Shown: positions 9,573-18,447 of the stretch, one piece after another
Layout: each line of letters opens with the position of its first letter
Numbering within the stretch: the first letter of the stretch is position 1
Assembly: GCA_035551675.1 (NCBI GenBank)
Contig: DASZMV010000082.1
Location: 15,651 to 79,650, forward strand
DNA length: 64,000 nucleotides
Direction of reading: 5' to 3'
Source of the DNA: JAFECT01 sp035551675
GTDB lineage: Bacteria > Pseudomonadota > Alphaproteobacteria > Caulobacterales > Caulobacteraceae
Position numbers and translations under genes: made by a program
Notes under the pieces: generated by a model
Seen by the model: the letters and a program-made list of their open reading frames with translations, nothing else
Told to the model about the DNA's origin: nothing
The model's database searches: none

Positions 9573-11837
9573 TCAAAGCGCGACGTTCAATTTACGGGCC
9601 AGAGACTCGATTTCGTTCCGAATAGTTCCGTTGGAGCTGGATAGTAGATTAGCCACCCCTTTTCGAGCGGACTCGCGGTCACAGGATAGGATCATCCGCT
9701 TTACCGGCCCGATCCCGGCGGGGGGCATGGACAGCCGCTGAAAGCCCAGCGCGATCAGGACGAACGCCTCCAGCGGCCGCCCGGCCAGCTCGCCGCAGAC
9801 CGAGACGGGGGTGCCGGTCTCGACCGCGGATCTTTGGATTTGATCAAGTGCGCGCAGCGCCGGGGGCGACAGGGGGTCGTACCGGTCCGATACACGCGGG
9901 TTGGTCCGGTCGGCGGCGTACATGTACTGGAACAGGTCGTTGGTCCCCACGGAGACGAAGTCCGTGAGCGGTAAAAGCGCGTCCAGATGCCACAGCAGCG
10001 AGGGCGCCTCGACCATGGCCCCAACTCTGAGCAGGGTCGGCAGCTTGCGGCCCCGCCGCAGCGCCCACTCGCATTCCGTGTCCACCATGTCCCGGGCGGC
10101 GCGGAACTCGTCCACCGTGGCGATCAGGGGGAACATGATCCGCAGCTCGCGGCCGTTGGAGGCGGCCAGCAGGGCGCGGAGCTGCATGCGCAGCAGCGCC
10201 GGCCGGTCGAGGCCCATGCGCACCGCCCGCCAGCCCAGCGCCGGGTTCTCCTCGCGCTCGGTTTCGAGATAGGGCAGCACCTTGTCGCCGCCGAGATCCA
10301 GGGTGCGGAAGATCACCGGCCGCTCGCCCGCGGCATCCATCACCTTGGCGTAGAGCGCGGTCTGCCGATCGAGCCTCGGAAGGTCCTCGGAGACCATGAA
10401 CTGGAATTCGGTGCGGAACAGGCCGATGCCCTCCGCGCCGGTGGTCGACAGGCTGTCGAGATCGACCGCGAGACCCGCGTTCATCAACAGCGTCACGCGA
10501 CGGCCGTCGAGGGTGACGGCGGGCGCGTCCTTCAGCCGTTCGAACTCGGCGCGGTGCTGGACGCGGACGGCCAGGCGCGACTTGAACGCCTCGACCATGT
10601 CCGGGCGCGGACGCAGGAAGGCTTCGCCGCCTTCGCCGTCGACAATGACCTCGTCGCCTTCGGACAGACGATCGCGCACGCCGGTCAGGCGGCCCACGCA
10701 GGGGATCTGCAGCGCGCGCGCGACGATGGCGGCGTGGTTCGCGGCCGAACCCTCTTCCAGCAAAAGGCCGCGCAGCTTGTCGCGCGGGTATTCCAACAGG
10801 TCGGCGGGACCGAGATTGCGCGCGACCAGGACCATGTCGTCGGGCAGGTCGCGCACGCCGGGCTGTTCGCCGGCGAGCACGCGCAGCAGCCGGTTGGCCA
10901 GGTCCTCGAGGTCGTGCAGCCGTTCGCGCAGGTAGGGATCGCGCGCCTGGGCGAAGCGCGCGCGGTGCTCGTTGCGCACGCGCTCGACCGCGGCCTCGGC
11001 GGTCAGACCCTGGCGCACCGCGTCCTCCAGCGAGCGGTTCCAACCGCGGTCGTGAGCGAACATGCGATAGGTTTCGAGCACCTCGAACGAGGTCCCGACC
11101 AGGCCGTGCTGGCCGTCGAGCATCTCGTCGATCTGGGTGCGCAGCGCTTCGACCGCGGCCTTCAGGCGCCGGTCTTCCGCCGCGGGATCGTCGGCGAGCA
11201 AACGTTCGGGTGCGACCGGCGCCTCGTGGAAGATGACGTGGCCCATGGCCAGGCCTTCGGCGAAACGCTGGCCCTTGACGCGTTCGGGCCGGTCGGGCGC
11301 GAGCTCGACGTCCTTCAGTTCGGCGAGGCCGACCAGTTCGCCGCCGGCCACCATCTCGGAGAGCACCATGGCGACGATCTGAAGGTCTTCCGCCTCCTCC
11401 TCGTCGTAGACGCGCATGGCGCGGTTCTGCACCACCAGCACGCCGATGGTCCGCCCGCCGCGCAGCAGCGGCACGCCGAGAAACGAATGGAACGGATCTT
11501 CGCCCGTCTCCGGACGGTAGGAGAAGCTCGGATGGGTCGCCGCGTCGGACAGGTTCAGGGGCGCGGCCGAGCGCGCCACCTCGCCGACCAGGCCTTCGCC
11601 GGAACGCAGGCGCGTAGTGTGCACCGCGGCCGCGCTGAGGCCGTGGGTCGCGAACAGTTCTTCTTCGCCCGACGCGCGGCGCAGATAGATGGAGCACACC
11701 TCGGCGACCATCGACTGGGCGATGATGCGCACCACCATGTCGAGGCGCGCCTGGGCGGGCCCTCCGGCGGAGAGCGCTTCGCGGATCTGGCGCAGCAGGC
11801 TGCGCGGGCCGCGGCCTCCGAGACCGCCCCCTAGCAT
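9573..11837 (-). CDS. ptsP: Phosphoenolpyruvate-protein phosphotransferase PtsP (EI-Ntr)
   Basis: First enzyme of the nitrogen-related PTS phosphorelay, taking phosphate from PEP and passing it to NPr. From ATG 11837 (preceded by AGGAG six bases upstream, the reason for choosing it over a longer frame to 11921) the protein has about 754 residues. Domains in order are a GAF sensor (roughly residues 20-165), the PEP-utilising swivelling domain with the active-site His in GSAANHAAIVARALQIPCVG, and the C-terminal TIM barrel (GIGLFRTEFQFM, GTNDLFQYMYAADR, VCGELAG). It follows lysC on the same strand, a conserved order in Caulobacterales. Confidence 0.96.
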   Translation of the reverse strand: MLGGGLGGRGPRSLLRQIREALSAGGPAQARLDMVVRIIAQSMVAEVCSIYLRRASGEEELFATHGLSAAAVHTTRLRSGEGLVGEVARSAAPLNLSDAATHPSFSYRPETGEDPFHSFLGVPLLRGGRTIGVLVVQNRAMRVYDEEEAEDLQIVAMVLSEMVAGGELVGLAELKDVELAPDRPERVKGQRFAEGLAMGHVIFHEAPVAPERLLADDPAAEDRRLKAAVEALRTQIDEMLDGQHGLVGTSFEVLETYRMFAHDRGWNRSLEDAVRQGLTAEAAVERVRNEHRARFAQARDPYLRERLHDLEDLANRLLRVLAGEQPGVRDLPDDMVLVARNLGPADLLEYPRDKLRGLLLEEGSAANHAAIVARALQIPCVGRLTGVRDRLSEGDEVIVDGEGGEAFLRPRPDMVEAFKSRLAVRVQHRAEFERLKDAPAVTLDGRRVTLLMNAGLAVDLDSLSTTGAEGIGLFRTEFQFMVSEDLPRLDRQTALYAKVMDAAGERPVIFRTLDLGGDKVLPYLETEREENPALGWRAVRMGLDRPALLRMQLRALLAASNGRELRIMFPLIATVDEFRAARDMVDTECEWALRRGRKLPTLLRVGAMVEAPSLLWHLDALLPLTDFVSVGTNDLFQYMYAADRTNPRVSDRYDPLSPPALRALDQIQRSAVETGTPVSVCGELAGRPLEAFVLIALGFQRLSMPPAGIGPVKRMILSCDRESARKGVANLLSSSNGTIRNEIESLARKLNVAL

Positions 11838-11874
11838 CGCGCGCTCCTGTCCGCCCGGCGCGCGTCCATGAGGA

Positions 11875-13134
11875 TCAGACCTGCTCCAGGCCGTAGGCCG
11901 CGTGCAGCGCGCGCACGGCAAGCTCGGTGTAGGCCGCGTCGATCAAGACGCTGATCTTGATCTCCGATGTCGAGATGGCCTGGATCTTCACGCCTTTGTC
12001 GGCGAGCGAGCGGAACATTGTCTCGGCGACACCCACGTGACTGCGCATGCCGACGCCGACGACGGAGATCTTCGACACCTCCTGGTCCACCCGGATCTCG
12101 TCGAAGCCCAGTTCGGACTGAGCCTGCTCCATCAGCTTCTGCGCTTTGTCGGCGTCACGGCGACCGACCGTGAAGGTCATGTGCATGGTGTCGGCGCTGC
12201 GCGCCTGGCCCTGCACGATCATGTCCACATTGACGTTGGCTTCGGCGAGGATCGAGAACACCCGTGCGGGCATCCCCGCCTGGTCGGGCAGGCCGAGCAG
12301 GATGATCTTCGCCTCGTCCCGGCTGAACGCCACGCCGCTGACGATCCGTTTTTCCACGATCTCCTCCTCGTCGCATACCAGGGTTCCCAGAGACTTTCCG
12401 GGCCCTTCCGCTTCGCCGGGTTCGACGAAGGACGACAGCACGCGCACCGGCACCTTATGCGCCATCGCCAGCTCGACCGAGCGCGTCTGCAGAACCTTGG
12501 CGCCCAGCGACGCCATTTCCAGCATCTCTTCGTAAGAAATCTTGGCCAGGCGCCGGGCCTTGGCCTCGATCCGGGGGTCGGTGGTGTAGACGCCGTCCAC
12601 GTCGGTGTAGATGTCGCATGGCGCCTTCAGCGCGGCGGCGATGGCGACCGCCGAAGTGTCGGACCCGCCGCGACCGAGGGTGGTCACCCGGCCGTCCCGC
12701 GTCACGCCCTGGAAGCCCGGGATCACGGCGATCTCGCCCGAATCCACGGCGCTCGCCAGCTTTTCCGGCGGAATATCCTCGATGCGCGCCTTGCCGTGGG
12801 CGTTGTCGGTCAGGATCGGCACCTGCCAGCCCAGCCAAGAACGCGCCTTGAGTCCCTGGTTGCGCAGGATCATGGCGAGCAGACCCGAGGTCACTTGTTC
12901 GCCGGAGGCGACCACCGCGTCATATTCGTCATCGCCGTCGAGGGTTCCCTGGGCGGCCTTGCCGGCCCCATCGGTCCAGGCGATCAGCTCATTGGTCTTG
13001 CCGGCCATGGCCGAGACCACCACCGCGACCTTCTTACCGCGCTCGACCTCGGCGGCCACGATGCGGGCGACCCGGCGCATGCGCTCGAGGTCCGCCATGG
13101 ACGTCCCTCCGAACTTCATCACCAGTCGCGACAT
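11875..13134 (-). CDS. lysC: Aspartate kinase
   Basis: Phosphorylates aspartate in the first step of the lysine, threonine and methionine pathway. From the ATG at 13134, preceded by AAGGGGGG, it has 419 residues. The kinase motif KFGGTS begins at residue 7, the substrate loop is TLGRGGSDTSAVAIAAAL, and two C-terminal ACT domains for allosteric control are present (VDMIVQGQ and SKISVVGVGMRSHVGV). A longer frame to 13266 carries no conserved residues. It is divergent from ubiG; I see no lysine riboswitch in the 107-bp gap. Confidence 0.97.
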   Translation of the reverse strand: MSRLVMKFGGTSMADLERMRRVARIVAAEVERGKKVAVVVSAMAGKTNELIAWTDGAGKAAQGTLDGDDEYDAVVASGEQVTSGLLAMILRNQGLKARSWLGWQVPILTDNAHGKARIEDIPPEKLASAVDSGEIAVIPGFQGVTRDGRVTTLGRGGSDTSAVAIAAALKAPCDIYTDVDGVYTTDPRIEAKARRLAKISYEEMLEMASLGAKVLQTRSVELAMAHKVPVRVLSSFVEPGEAEGPGKSLGTLVCDEEEIVEKRIVSGVAFSRDEAKIILLGLPDQAGMPARVFSILAEANVNVDMIVQGQARSADTMHMTFTVGRRDADKAQKLMEQAQSELGFDEIRVDQEVSKISVVGVGMRSHVGVAETMFRSLADKGVKIQAISTSEIKISVLIDAAYTELAVRALHAAYGLEQV

Positions 13135-13241
13135 CGGTTGCCCCCCTTGCAGGGCCTCGCCAGGGCGGCCTTCGCCCGCTATGTCGGACGCGCAAGTCGC
13201 GGCGTTCTTACAGAGCGGCGCGAGCGATTGAAAGGCGTGCG

Positions 13242-14018
13242 ATGGAGACCGCCTCCACCCGGTCAAATCCGGACCAGGCCCAAGGCTTCAGCGTCGATCC
13301 GGCCGAGGTCGAGCGCTTTTCGGCGCTGGCCGCCAAGTGGTGGGACGCCAAGGGCGAGTTCGCGCCGCTGCACAAGTTCAATCCGGTGAGGTTGGGCTTC
13401 ATTCGGGACCAGGCGCTGGCACGCTTCGGGCGGGATGCGTCGGCCAGGCGACCGTTCGAGGGGCTGAACCTGCTCGACATCGGCTGCGGCGGGGGACTCT
13501 TGTCCGAGCCCATGACCCGGCTGGGGTTCAAGGTGACCGGCGCCGACGCCTCGGCGCGCAACATCGGGACCGCCTCGACCCACGCGCAGGAACAGGGCCT
13601 TGCCATCGACTACCGTTGCGCCACCGCCGAGCAGTTGCTCGAGGAAGGCGTCGGCCCCTTCGACGTGGTGCTGAACATGGAGGTGATCGAGCACGTCGCC
13701 GATCCCGCCGAATACCTCAAGACCTGCGCGCGGCTGATTGCGCCCGGCGGGCTGATGATCGTCGCCACGCTCAATCGCACGCCGCGCGCCTATGCACTGG
13801 CCGTCGTCGGCGCCGAACACATTCTGCGCTGGCTGCCGCGCGGCACCCACGACTGGAAGAAGTTCCTGAAGCCGCAGGAGCTGCGCGCCTTTCTCGACGG
13901 GGAGCCGGTCGACGTGCAGGGGCCGTTCGGCGTCAGCTACAATCCGCTGGCGGACCGCTGGTCGCTCGGGTCCGACCCGGCGGTGAACTATATGATGACG
14001 GTGACGCGGGCGGCTTAA
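13242..14018 (+). CDS. ubiG: Ubiquinone biosynthesis O-methyltransferase UbiG
   Basis: SAM-dependent enzyme that performs both O-methylations in ubiquinone synthesis. The 258-residue protein shows the UbiG N-terminal hallmark AAKWWDAKGEFAPLHKFNPVRL, the SAM-binding loop LDIGCGGGLLSEPM at about residue 80, the acidic post-I motif region (VTGADAS), and VVLNMEVIEHVADP. The segment GTHDWKKFLKPQELRAFL is typical of this family. It is divergent from lysC and is followed by an unrelated small membrane ORF. Confidence 0.97.
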   Translation: METASTRSNPDQAQGFSVDPAEVERFSALAAKWWDAKGEFAPLHKFNPVRLGFIRDQALARFGRDASARRPFEGLNLLDIGCGGGLLSEPMTRLGFKVTGADASARNIGTASTHAQEQGLAIDYRCATAEQLLEEGVGPFDVVLNMEVIEHVADPAEYLKTCARLIAPGGLMIVATLNRTPRAYALAVVGAEHILRWLPRGTHDWKKFLKPQELRAFLDGEPVDVQGPFGVSYNPLADRWSLGSDPAVNYMMTVTRAA

Positions 14019-14093
14019 GGTCGGGCGTTCTTGCGCTCATTCGACCGACAGGAAATCTCGAATAGTCTTTCGCGACATATAGGTAGACGAGCC

Positions 14094-14489
14094 ATGCTGA
14101 GTGAACGCGCTAGCCCTGCGACGAACGGCTGGGCCTACGCTGCCTGGACACTTGGGCTGTACGCTGTTTTTGGGGCTTCTTGGTTTCCACCATTTGGGCT
14201 TGCGATCTTCATCGCCTGGCTGCCTGTCGTCTGGATCGTGAATTACCGACGGGGCCGGGCGATCGCTCGGCCGAAGACGGGATTAGCGGCGTCATTCGGA
14301 GCGTCGTTGATGAGCCTCCCATTACACGGCGTGATACTGCTCGGCCCCATCAAAGAACCCTGGACTTGGATCTCGGACGTCATTGGCTTCAGCTTCGTCT
14401 TGGGTTTCGGAGTTTGGACGTTTGCAGCCACTATTCTGGCGACAAACAAGAGCTTTGGGGACGTGTTGATGTGGTCGCCTCCAAAGTGA
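14094..14489 (+). CDS. Small hypothetical membrane protein
   Basis: I do not recognise this gene. From ATG 14094 it encodes 131 residues with four hydrophobic stretches: WAYAAWTLGLYAVFGASWF, FGLAIFIAWLPVVWIV, a weaker LAASFGASLMSLPLHGVIL, and FSFVLGFGVWTFAATILA. A basic loop (NYRRGRAIARPKTG) lies between the second and third. Codon use is visibly less GC-biased than in ubiG or the genes beyond, which suggests later acquisition or weak selection. An upstream in-frame ATG at 14031 would add 21 residues. It is followed by a long inverted repeat. Confidence 0.55.
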   Translation: MLSERASPATNGWAYAAWTLGLYAVFGASWFPPFGLAIFIAWLPVVWIVNYRRGRAIARPKTGLAASFGASLMSLPLHGVILLGPIKEPWTWISDVIGFSFVLGFGVWTFAATILATNKSFGDVLMWSPPK

Positions 14490-14568
14490 GCATTCGGTTC
14501 ATAGCCCGCAACGCCTGTAACGGACACAGCCCGGCAAGAACGGGCCACGCCTCCTTCCCCCTTCTCTC

Positions 14569-14774
14569 GTCATCCCGGCCGTAGCGCTCGCAGAGCGCGG
14601 AGAGCCGGGACCCAGCAGTTCCAACCTGAACGCATCGAGCTACGGTTGCTGCATCCACGACTCTTGCAGTGAGCTTAGCTCGCTTTCCCGTCGGCGGCGT
14701 GCAGACGATCGCAACTTTGAGGTTGAAGCTGCTGGGTCCCGGCTCTCCGCGCGAGCGCTCTGGTCGGGATGACG
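14569..14774. repeat. Long inverted repeat IR1 (arms about 60 nt, shared core)
   Basis: Left arm about 14569-14630 (begins CGTCATCCCGGCC) and right arm about 14717-14774 are imperfect reverse complements. Each arm is itself partly palindromic (TCATCCCGGC ... GCCGGGACC), as in REP-type elements of alphaproteobacteria. Inside the loop the minus strand has GTTGCGATCG (14706-14715), and GTTGCTGC is on the plus strand at 14645-14652, forming an inner stem. The same inner core occurs in two other inverted repeats of this window with unrelated arms. It sits between a small ORF and the 3' end of the DoxX-like gene. Confidence 0.8.
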
Positions 14775-14783
14775 GAGGTGGAA

Positions 14784-15218
14784 TTACTTATTTGCAGCAG
14801 GCCGCCGCTGGATCTCCTCCAGCGCCAGATAGCCCACCACCACCACATAGAAGATGATCGCGCCGGGGAGCTGGCCGATGCTGATCTGGTGCAGGGCGGC
14901 GATCAGCAACACACCGAGCATGGCGCCGAAGCCCATTTGTCGCAGACCCGGAATGAACCAGAGGATCGCCGCCGCCAGCTCGGCGCCGCCGACGATGCGT
15001 TCGGGCCAGGTGGCGTAGCGGGTGAACAGAAGCGCGATCACGCCTTGGCCGCCGAGCCATCCGGCGGTGAACATCAAGAGCATCTCGCGCGCCGTGAAGC
15101 TCTTCAGGATGTCGCCCATGGTGGGTTCGGGCGGCGGTGTGGGCTGAGAGGCGGGCTGCGACGCGGGCGGGGTCGGCGGCACCGCGGTCACACCGCCGTC
15201 GTCGCTCCGCTCACGCAT
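14784..15218 (-). CDS. DoxX-like four-helix membrane protein
   Basis: Membrane protein of 144 residues from ATG 15218. A Pro/Ser/Gln-rich leader of about 33 residues is followed by four hydrophobic helices (EMLLMFTAGWLGGQGVIALL, RIVGGAELAAAILWFIPGL, GFGAMLGVLLIAALH and PGAIIFYVVVVGYLAL). The topology and the GGAELAAAILWFIPGLR segment resemble DoxX/SURF4-type proteins; this is resemblance, not proof. A shorter version would begin at 15119 (MGDILKSF). It closes the comF-grxC-nitrilase-DUF1178 gene string and is followed by inverted repeat IR1. Confidence 0.7.
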   Translation of the reverse strand: MRERSDDGGVTAVPPTPPASQPASQPTPPPEPTMGDILKSFTAREMLLMFTAGWLGGQGVIALLFTRYATWPERIVGGAELAAAILWFIPGLRQMGFGAMLGVLLIAALHQISIGQLPGAIIFYVVVVGYLALEEIQRRPAANK

Positions 15219-15241
15219 GGGAGGCCAGAGCCCGCGGCGTT

Positions 15242-15682
15242 TCAATTGACCTGTTTCCTCGGCCGCGGCGAGGCGGCGGGCGGGAGCGGCGCCACCGCGA
15301 TACCGTCTTCCTTCAGGTCGCGCACCTCTTTCGGCGTGGCTTCGCCGTAGATGCCGCGATTTTCCGCGTCGCCGTCGTGGATGGCGCGCGCCTCCTTGGC
15401 GAACGCGTCGCCGACGTAGTCGAAGTTCTCCTCGACGTGCGCGCGCACCTGTTTCATCGCCTCCATCACCATGGTCTGCGACGGATCGGCCGGCGCGTCG
15501 GTCAGCGAGCCCATTTTCGCGCCGTGCACCGCGGGCGCCATGATCGCCTTTCGCACCTGATGCGAGGCGCAGAACGGACATTCGACCAGGCCGCGCTTGG
15601 CCTGCGCGTCATAGTCGTCCGACGAGCCGAACCAGGCTTCGAAGTCGTGATCGTGCTCACAAAGAAGGTTGTAACGGATCAC
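15242..15682 (-). CDS. DUF1178 family protein
   Basis: Protein of 146 residues opening with the DUF1178 signature MIRYNLLCEHDHDFEAWFGSS, then a putative metal-binding pair VECPFCAS. With the earlier cysteine and histidines (CEHDH) this looks like a small zinc ribbon. The C-terminal half ends in the family motif GIYGEATPKEVRDLKEDGI. Function is unknown. Its ATG overlaps the nitrilase-family stop by 4 bp, a pairing common in alphaproteobacteria, so the two are probably co-translated. Confidence 0.92.
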   Translation of the reverse strand: MIRYNLLCEHDHDFEAWFGSSDDYDAQAKRGLVECPFCASHQVRKAIMAPAVHGAKMGSLTDAPADPSQTMVMEAMKQVRAHVEENFDYVGDAFAKEARAIHDGDAENRGIYGEATPKEVRDLKEDGIAVAPLPPAASPRPRKQVN

Positions 15683-16518
15683 GGCCCGGCAAACTCCCGG
15701 TCGTGCTTCAACTGCTGGATGGCGTTGCGCGCCTTGGCGACCTCTGCGAAGTCGAGATCGGCGTAGAGCACGCCGGGTTCGTCGTGATCGAGCTTGGCGA
15801 TCACCTCGCCCCAGGGCGCGACTACCAGGCTATGGCCATAGGTCTTGCGACCGTCCTCGTGGGCGCCGCCTTGCGCGGGCGCCAGCACGAAGGCGCCGGT
15901 CTCGATGGCGCGGGCGCGCAGCATGATTTCCCAATGGGCCCGGCCGGTGGGGACGGTGAAAGCCGCGGGGACGCTGATCATATCGGCGCCGGCGCGGGCC
16001 AGCGCGCGGAACAGGTGGCCGAAGCGGACGTCGTAACAGACGGTCAGGCCGAGCTTGCCCCACGGCGTGTCGGCGACGACGGCGCGTTCACCCGGGCGGA
16101 TGTTGTTGGACTCACGGTGGCTCTCGCCGGTGGGCAGGTCCACGTCATAGACGTGCATCTTGTCATAGGTCGCTTTGATCTCGCCGTCGGGGCCGACCAG
16201 GATCGAGCGGTTGGCCGCGCGGGTTTCGTCGGCGTCCTCATGCAGGACGATGGCCGAACCGATCAGCAACCACACCTTCAGCTCGCGCGCGAGGTCCGTC
16301 AGACCCTTGACCACGACGTCGTCGGCTTGGCGAACGATCGCCTTCCGACGAAACTCGCGCCGCTGTTCGAGCAGGTTTGTGCCTTCGGGCGTGAGGATGA
16401 ACTGCGCGCCGCCCGCGACAGCTTCGCGGATCAGCGGCGTCACGTGTTCGAGCGCGGCGGCCTGGGTCGCGGGTGCGCGCGTCTGGATCAGGGCGATCTT
16501 GGCTGTGTTCGATGTCAT
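15679..16518 (-). CDS. Carbon-nitrogen hydrolase (nitrilase family, Nit-type)
   Basis: Cytoplasmic amidase-type enzyme of 279 residues from ATG 16518. The Glu-Lys-Cys triad is visible: E in FILTPEGTNLLEQR, K in ATYDKMHVYDVDLPTGE, and C in LGLTVCYDVRFGHLFRALA. The DLPTGE and CYDVRF segments match the Nit1/Nit2 branch, whose members remove deaminated glutathione or omega-amides; the exact substrate is inferred. A TTG at 16539 would overlap grxC and is not preferred. It sits between grxC and DUF1178 in a co-directional string. Confidence 0.92.
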   Translation of the reverse strand: MTSNTAKIALIQTRAPATQAAALEHVTPLIREAVAGGAQFILTPEGTNLLEQRREFRRKAIVRQADDVVVKGLTDLARELKVWLLIGSAIVLHEDADETRAANRSILVGPDGEIKATYDKMHVYDVDLPTGESHRESNNIRPGERAVVADTPWGKLGLTVCYDVRFGHLFRALARAGADMISVPAAFTVPTGRAHWEIMLRARAIETGAFVLAPAQGGAHEDGRKTYGHSLVVAPWGEVIAKLDHDEPGVLYADLDFAEVAKARNAIQQLKHDREFAGP

Positions 16519-16528
16519 TGAGACGCGC

Positions 16529-16786
16529 TCATGCGGCAAGCAGCTCGTCGAGCTTGCCCTCGCGTTCCAGCGCCATCAGCTCGTCGCAGCCGCCGACGTG
16601 GCGGTCACCCACGAAAATCTGGGGATAGGTCATCCGGCCGCCCGAGCGTTCCTGCATCTGTTTCCGCATTTCCGGGTCCATGGACGCGATGATCTCGTCG
16701 AAGTCGACCCCCTTCTCCTCGAACAGGGCCTTCGCGCGTTCGCAATAGCCACAGAACGGACGGGTGTAGATGACGACCGGGGACAC
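16529..16786 (-). CDS. grxC: Glutaredoxin 3
   Basis: Small thiol-disulfide oxidoreductase that uses glutathione as reductant. From the GTG at 16786 it has 85 residues, the normal GrxC length, with the redox site CGYC (TRPFCGYCERAK), the cis-Pro segment TYPQIFVGDRHVGGCDEL and the glutathione-binding loop. Upstream GAGAGG supports this start. A longer frame to 16867 would overlap comF by 44 bp and adds no conserved residues. The active site is CGYC rather than the common CPYC. Confidence 0.95.
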   Translation of the reverse strand: MSPVVIYTRPFCGYCERAKALFEEKGVDFDEIIASMDPEMRKQMQERSGGRMTYPQIFVGDRHVGGCDELMALEREGKLDELLAA

Positions 16787-16823
16787 GCTCAAAGCCTCTC
16801 GAACTGGCGCTGTAACAGCGCCT

Positions 16824-17615
16824 TCATATAGTGAGGTCGGTTCGTGTCGAAACCCTTGCCGCGACAACCAGGTCCACCGCGCGGGCCCCGGCCTTCAGCA
16901 AGGCCTTGGCGCAGGCGTCGGCGGTGGAGCCGGTAGTGAGTACGTCGTCGACCAGCAGAATCCGGCGGCCCTTCACCTGTTTCATCCGCGCCTGCGGCAC
17001 GGCGAAGGCGCCCTGGACGTTGCGGCGACGGCCCGATCCGGACTTGGCGCCCTGGCTTTCGGTGCGCCGGCTGCGGACCAGGGCGTCGGCCAGGTACTCG
17101 ATCCCGGCGCCGCGGGCGAGCGGGCGGGCGACCTCTGCGGCCTGGTTATAGCGGCGCTTGAGCAACCGCAGCGGATGCAGCGGGACCGGGGCGATGGCGT
17201 CGGCCTCGGCCAGGAGGTCGGGCGCGGCCCGGCTGATCCAGCGGGCGAACAGGCCCGCCAGCTCGACCCGGTCGCCGTGCTTGAATTTCAGTACAAGCTC
17301 GCGCGAGGCGTCGTCGTAGAGACAGGCGGCCCGGGCGCGGGAGAAGGCAAAGGGCTTGGCCTGGCAGGCGGCGCAGCGCTCAGGGGTCTCGAACTCGAAG
17401 GGCGCGCCGCAGCCGTCGCAGACCGGCGCCTCCAGAAAGCGCACCTGGCTCCAGGCCTGGGCCGAATAGCCGGTTTCCAGCGCCGGTCCGCCGTCGAAAT
17501 GGGCCGGCGGAAAGATCGCGTCCGCGCAGCCGCGAACCAGCGCCCGTACGCGCGCGCCGGGTTTCAACGCGCCGAGAACCGCGCCATGGTCCAGCCGCTT
17601 CAGCCGGGAAAGCAT
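16824..17615 (-). CDS. comF: ComF family phosphoribosyltransferase-like protein
   Basis: Protein of 263 residues from ATG 17615. It has an N-terminal zinc-finger-like region (CDGCGAP followed by CAACQ) and a C-terminal type I PRTase-like domain with RRRNVQGAF and ILLVDDVLTTGSTADAC, the PRPP loop. Relatives take part in DNA uptake in naturally competent bacteria, but the gene is kept in many non-competent ones. Its start codon shares three bases with the divergent methyltransferase start (CATG), an unusually tight head-to-head arrangement. grxC follows on the same strand. Confidence 0.92.
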   Translation of the reverse strand: MLSRLKRLDHGAVLGALKPGARVRALVRGCADAIFPPAHFDGGPALETGYSAQAWSQVRFLEAPVCDGCGAPFEFETPERCAACQAKPFAFSRARAACLYDDASRELVLKFKHGDRVELAGLFARWISRAAPDLLAEADAIAPVPLHPLRLLKRRYNQAAEVARPLARGAGIEYLADALVRSRRTESQGAKSGSGRRRNVQGAFAVPQARMKQVKGRRILLVDDVLTTGSTADACAKALLKAGARAVDLVVAARVSTRTDLTI

Positions 17616-18441
17616 GCCAGAGTCACCCAAGTCCCCACCCAAACTGTTCGATCGCGCCCTGCACCGCCGCCGCCTCGACCGCGCTGCGCCGCGGTTCGCC
17701 GAGGCGGATTTCCTGAAGGTCCGCGCCTGCGAGGATGCGATCGACCGCATCGCCAGCATAATGCGCAGCTTTCCGGTCGCGGTCGACCTCGGTGCGCGCG
17801 ACGGGACCTTCGCCCGCCTGCTGGCGCAGAGTCCGGTCCGGGACCGGATCGGCCTGTTGATCGAGACGGACCTGTCGGCGGCGATGCTGGCCGGCCGGCC
17901 GGGCCCGCGGCTGGTGCTCGACGACGAACGCCTGCCGTTCAAGGACGCGAGCCTGGACCTGATCGTCTCGACCCTGTCGCTGCACTGGACCAACGACCTG
18001 CCGGGCGTATTCGTCCAGGCGCGCAGGGCCCTGAAGCCCGACGGGGTGTTCATCGCCTCGTTTCTGGGCGGCGGCACGCTCTATGAGTTGCGTCAGAGCC
18101 TGGTCGAAGCCGAGACCGAAATTCGCGGCGGCGCGGGGCCGCGGGTGTCGCCCTTCGCCGACGCGGAAGACGCGGCGGGCTTGCTCCAGCGGGCGGGATT
18201 CAAATTGCCGGTGGCGGACTTCGATCGGGTGAGCGTGCGCTACGCGCATCCGCTGGCGCTGATCGCAGACCTGCGCCGCATGGGCGAAACGAGCGTACTG
18301 TCGGATCGGGCTGGCGTCCTGAACCGTGCGGTGCTGGCGCGGGCGTTCGAGATCTATGGTGAACGGTTCGGTGCGAAGGAGAGTGTCGAGGCGACGTTCG
18401 AGATCGTCACCGCGACGGGGTGGGCGCCAGCGGCCGCTTGA
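17614..18441 (+). CDS. SAM-dependent methyltransferase (BioC/NDUFAF5-like)
   Basis: Protein of 275 residues beginning KLFDRALHRRRLDRAAPRF, the N-terminal hallmark of the NDUFAF5 group. Motifs include AVDLGARDGTFARLLAQ for SAM binding, VLDDERLPFKDASLDLIVS and TLSLHWTNDLPGVFVQARRALKPDGVFIASFLGG. In eukaryotes this group acts on complex I assembly; in bacteria the substrate is not settled, and BioC is the main alternative. GGGAAAG lies upstream of the ATG. The start overlaps the divergent comF start in a CATG. Confidence 0.88.
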   Translation: MPESPKSPPKLFDRALHRRRLDRAAPRFAEADFLKVRACEDAIDRIASIMRSFPVAVDLGARDGTFARLLAQSPVRDRIGLLIETDLSAAMLAGRPGPRLVLDDERLPFKDASLDLIVSTLSLHWTNDLPGVFVQARRALKPDGVFIASFLGGGTLYELRQSLVEAETEIRGGAGPRVSPFADAEDAAGLLQRAGFKLPVADFDRVSVRYAHPLALIADLRRMGETSVLSDRAGVLNRAVLARAFEIYGERFGAKESVEATFEIVTATGWAPAAA

Positions 18442-18447
18442 GACCTT

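Noticed and set aside
13135..13241. Possible lysine riboswitch before lysC
   Set aside because: The gap is only 107 bp and shows none of the conserved lysine-riboswitch helices.
17616..18077. N-terminal extension of the comF frame
   Set aside because: It runs antisense through the methyltransferase gene and lacks any ComF-type residues.
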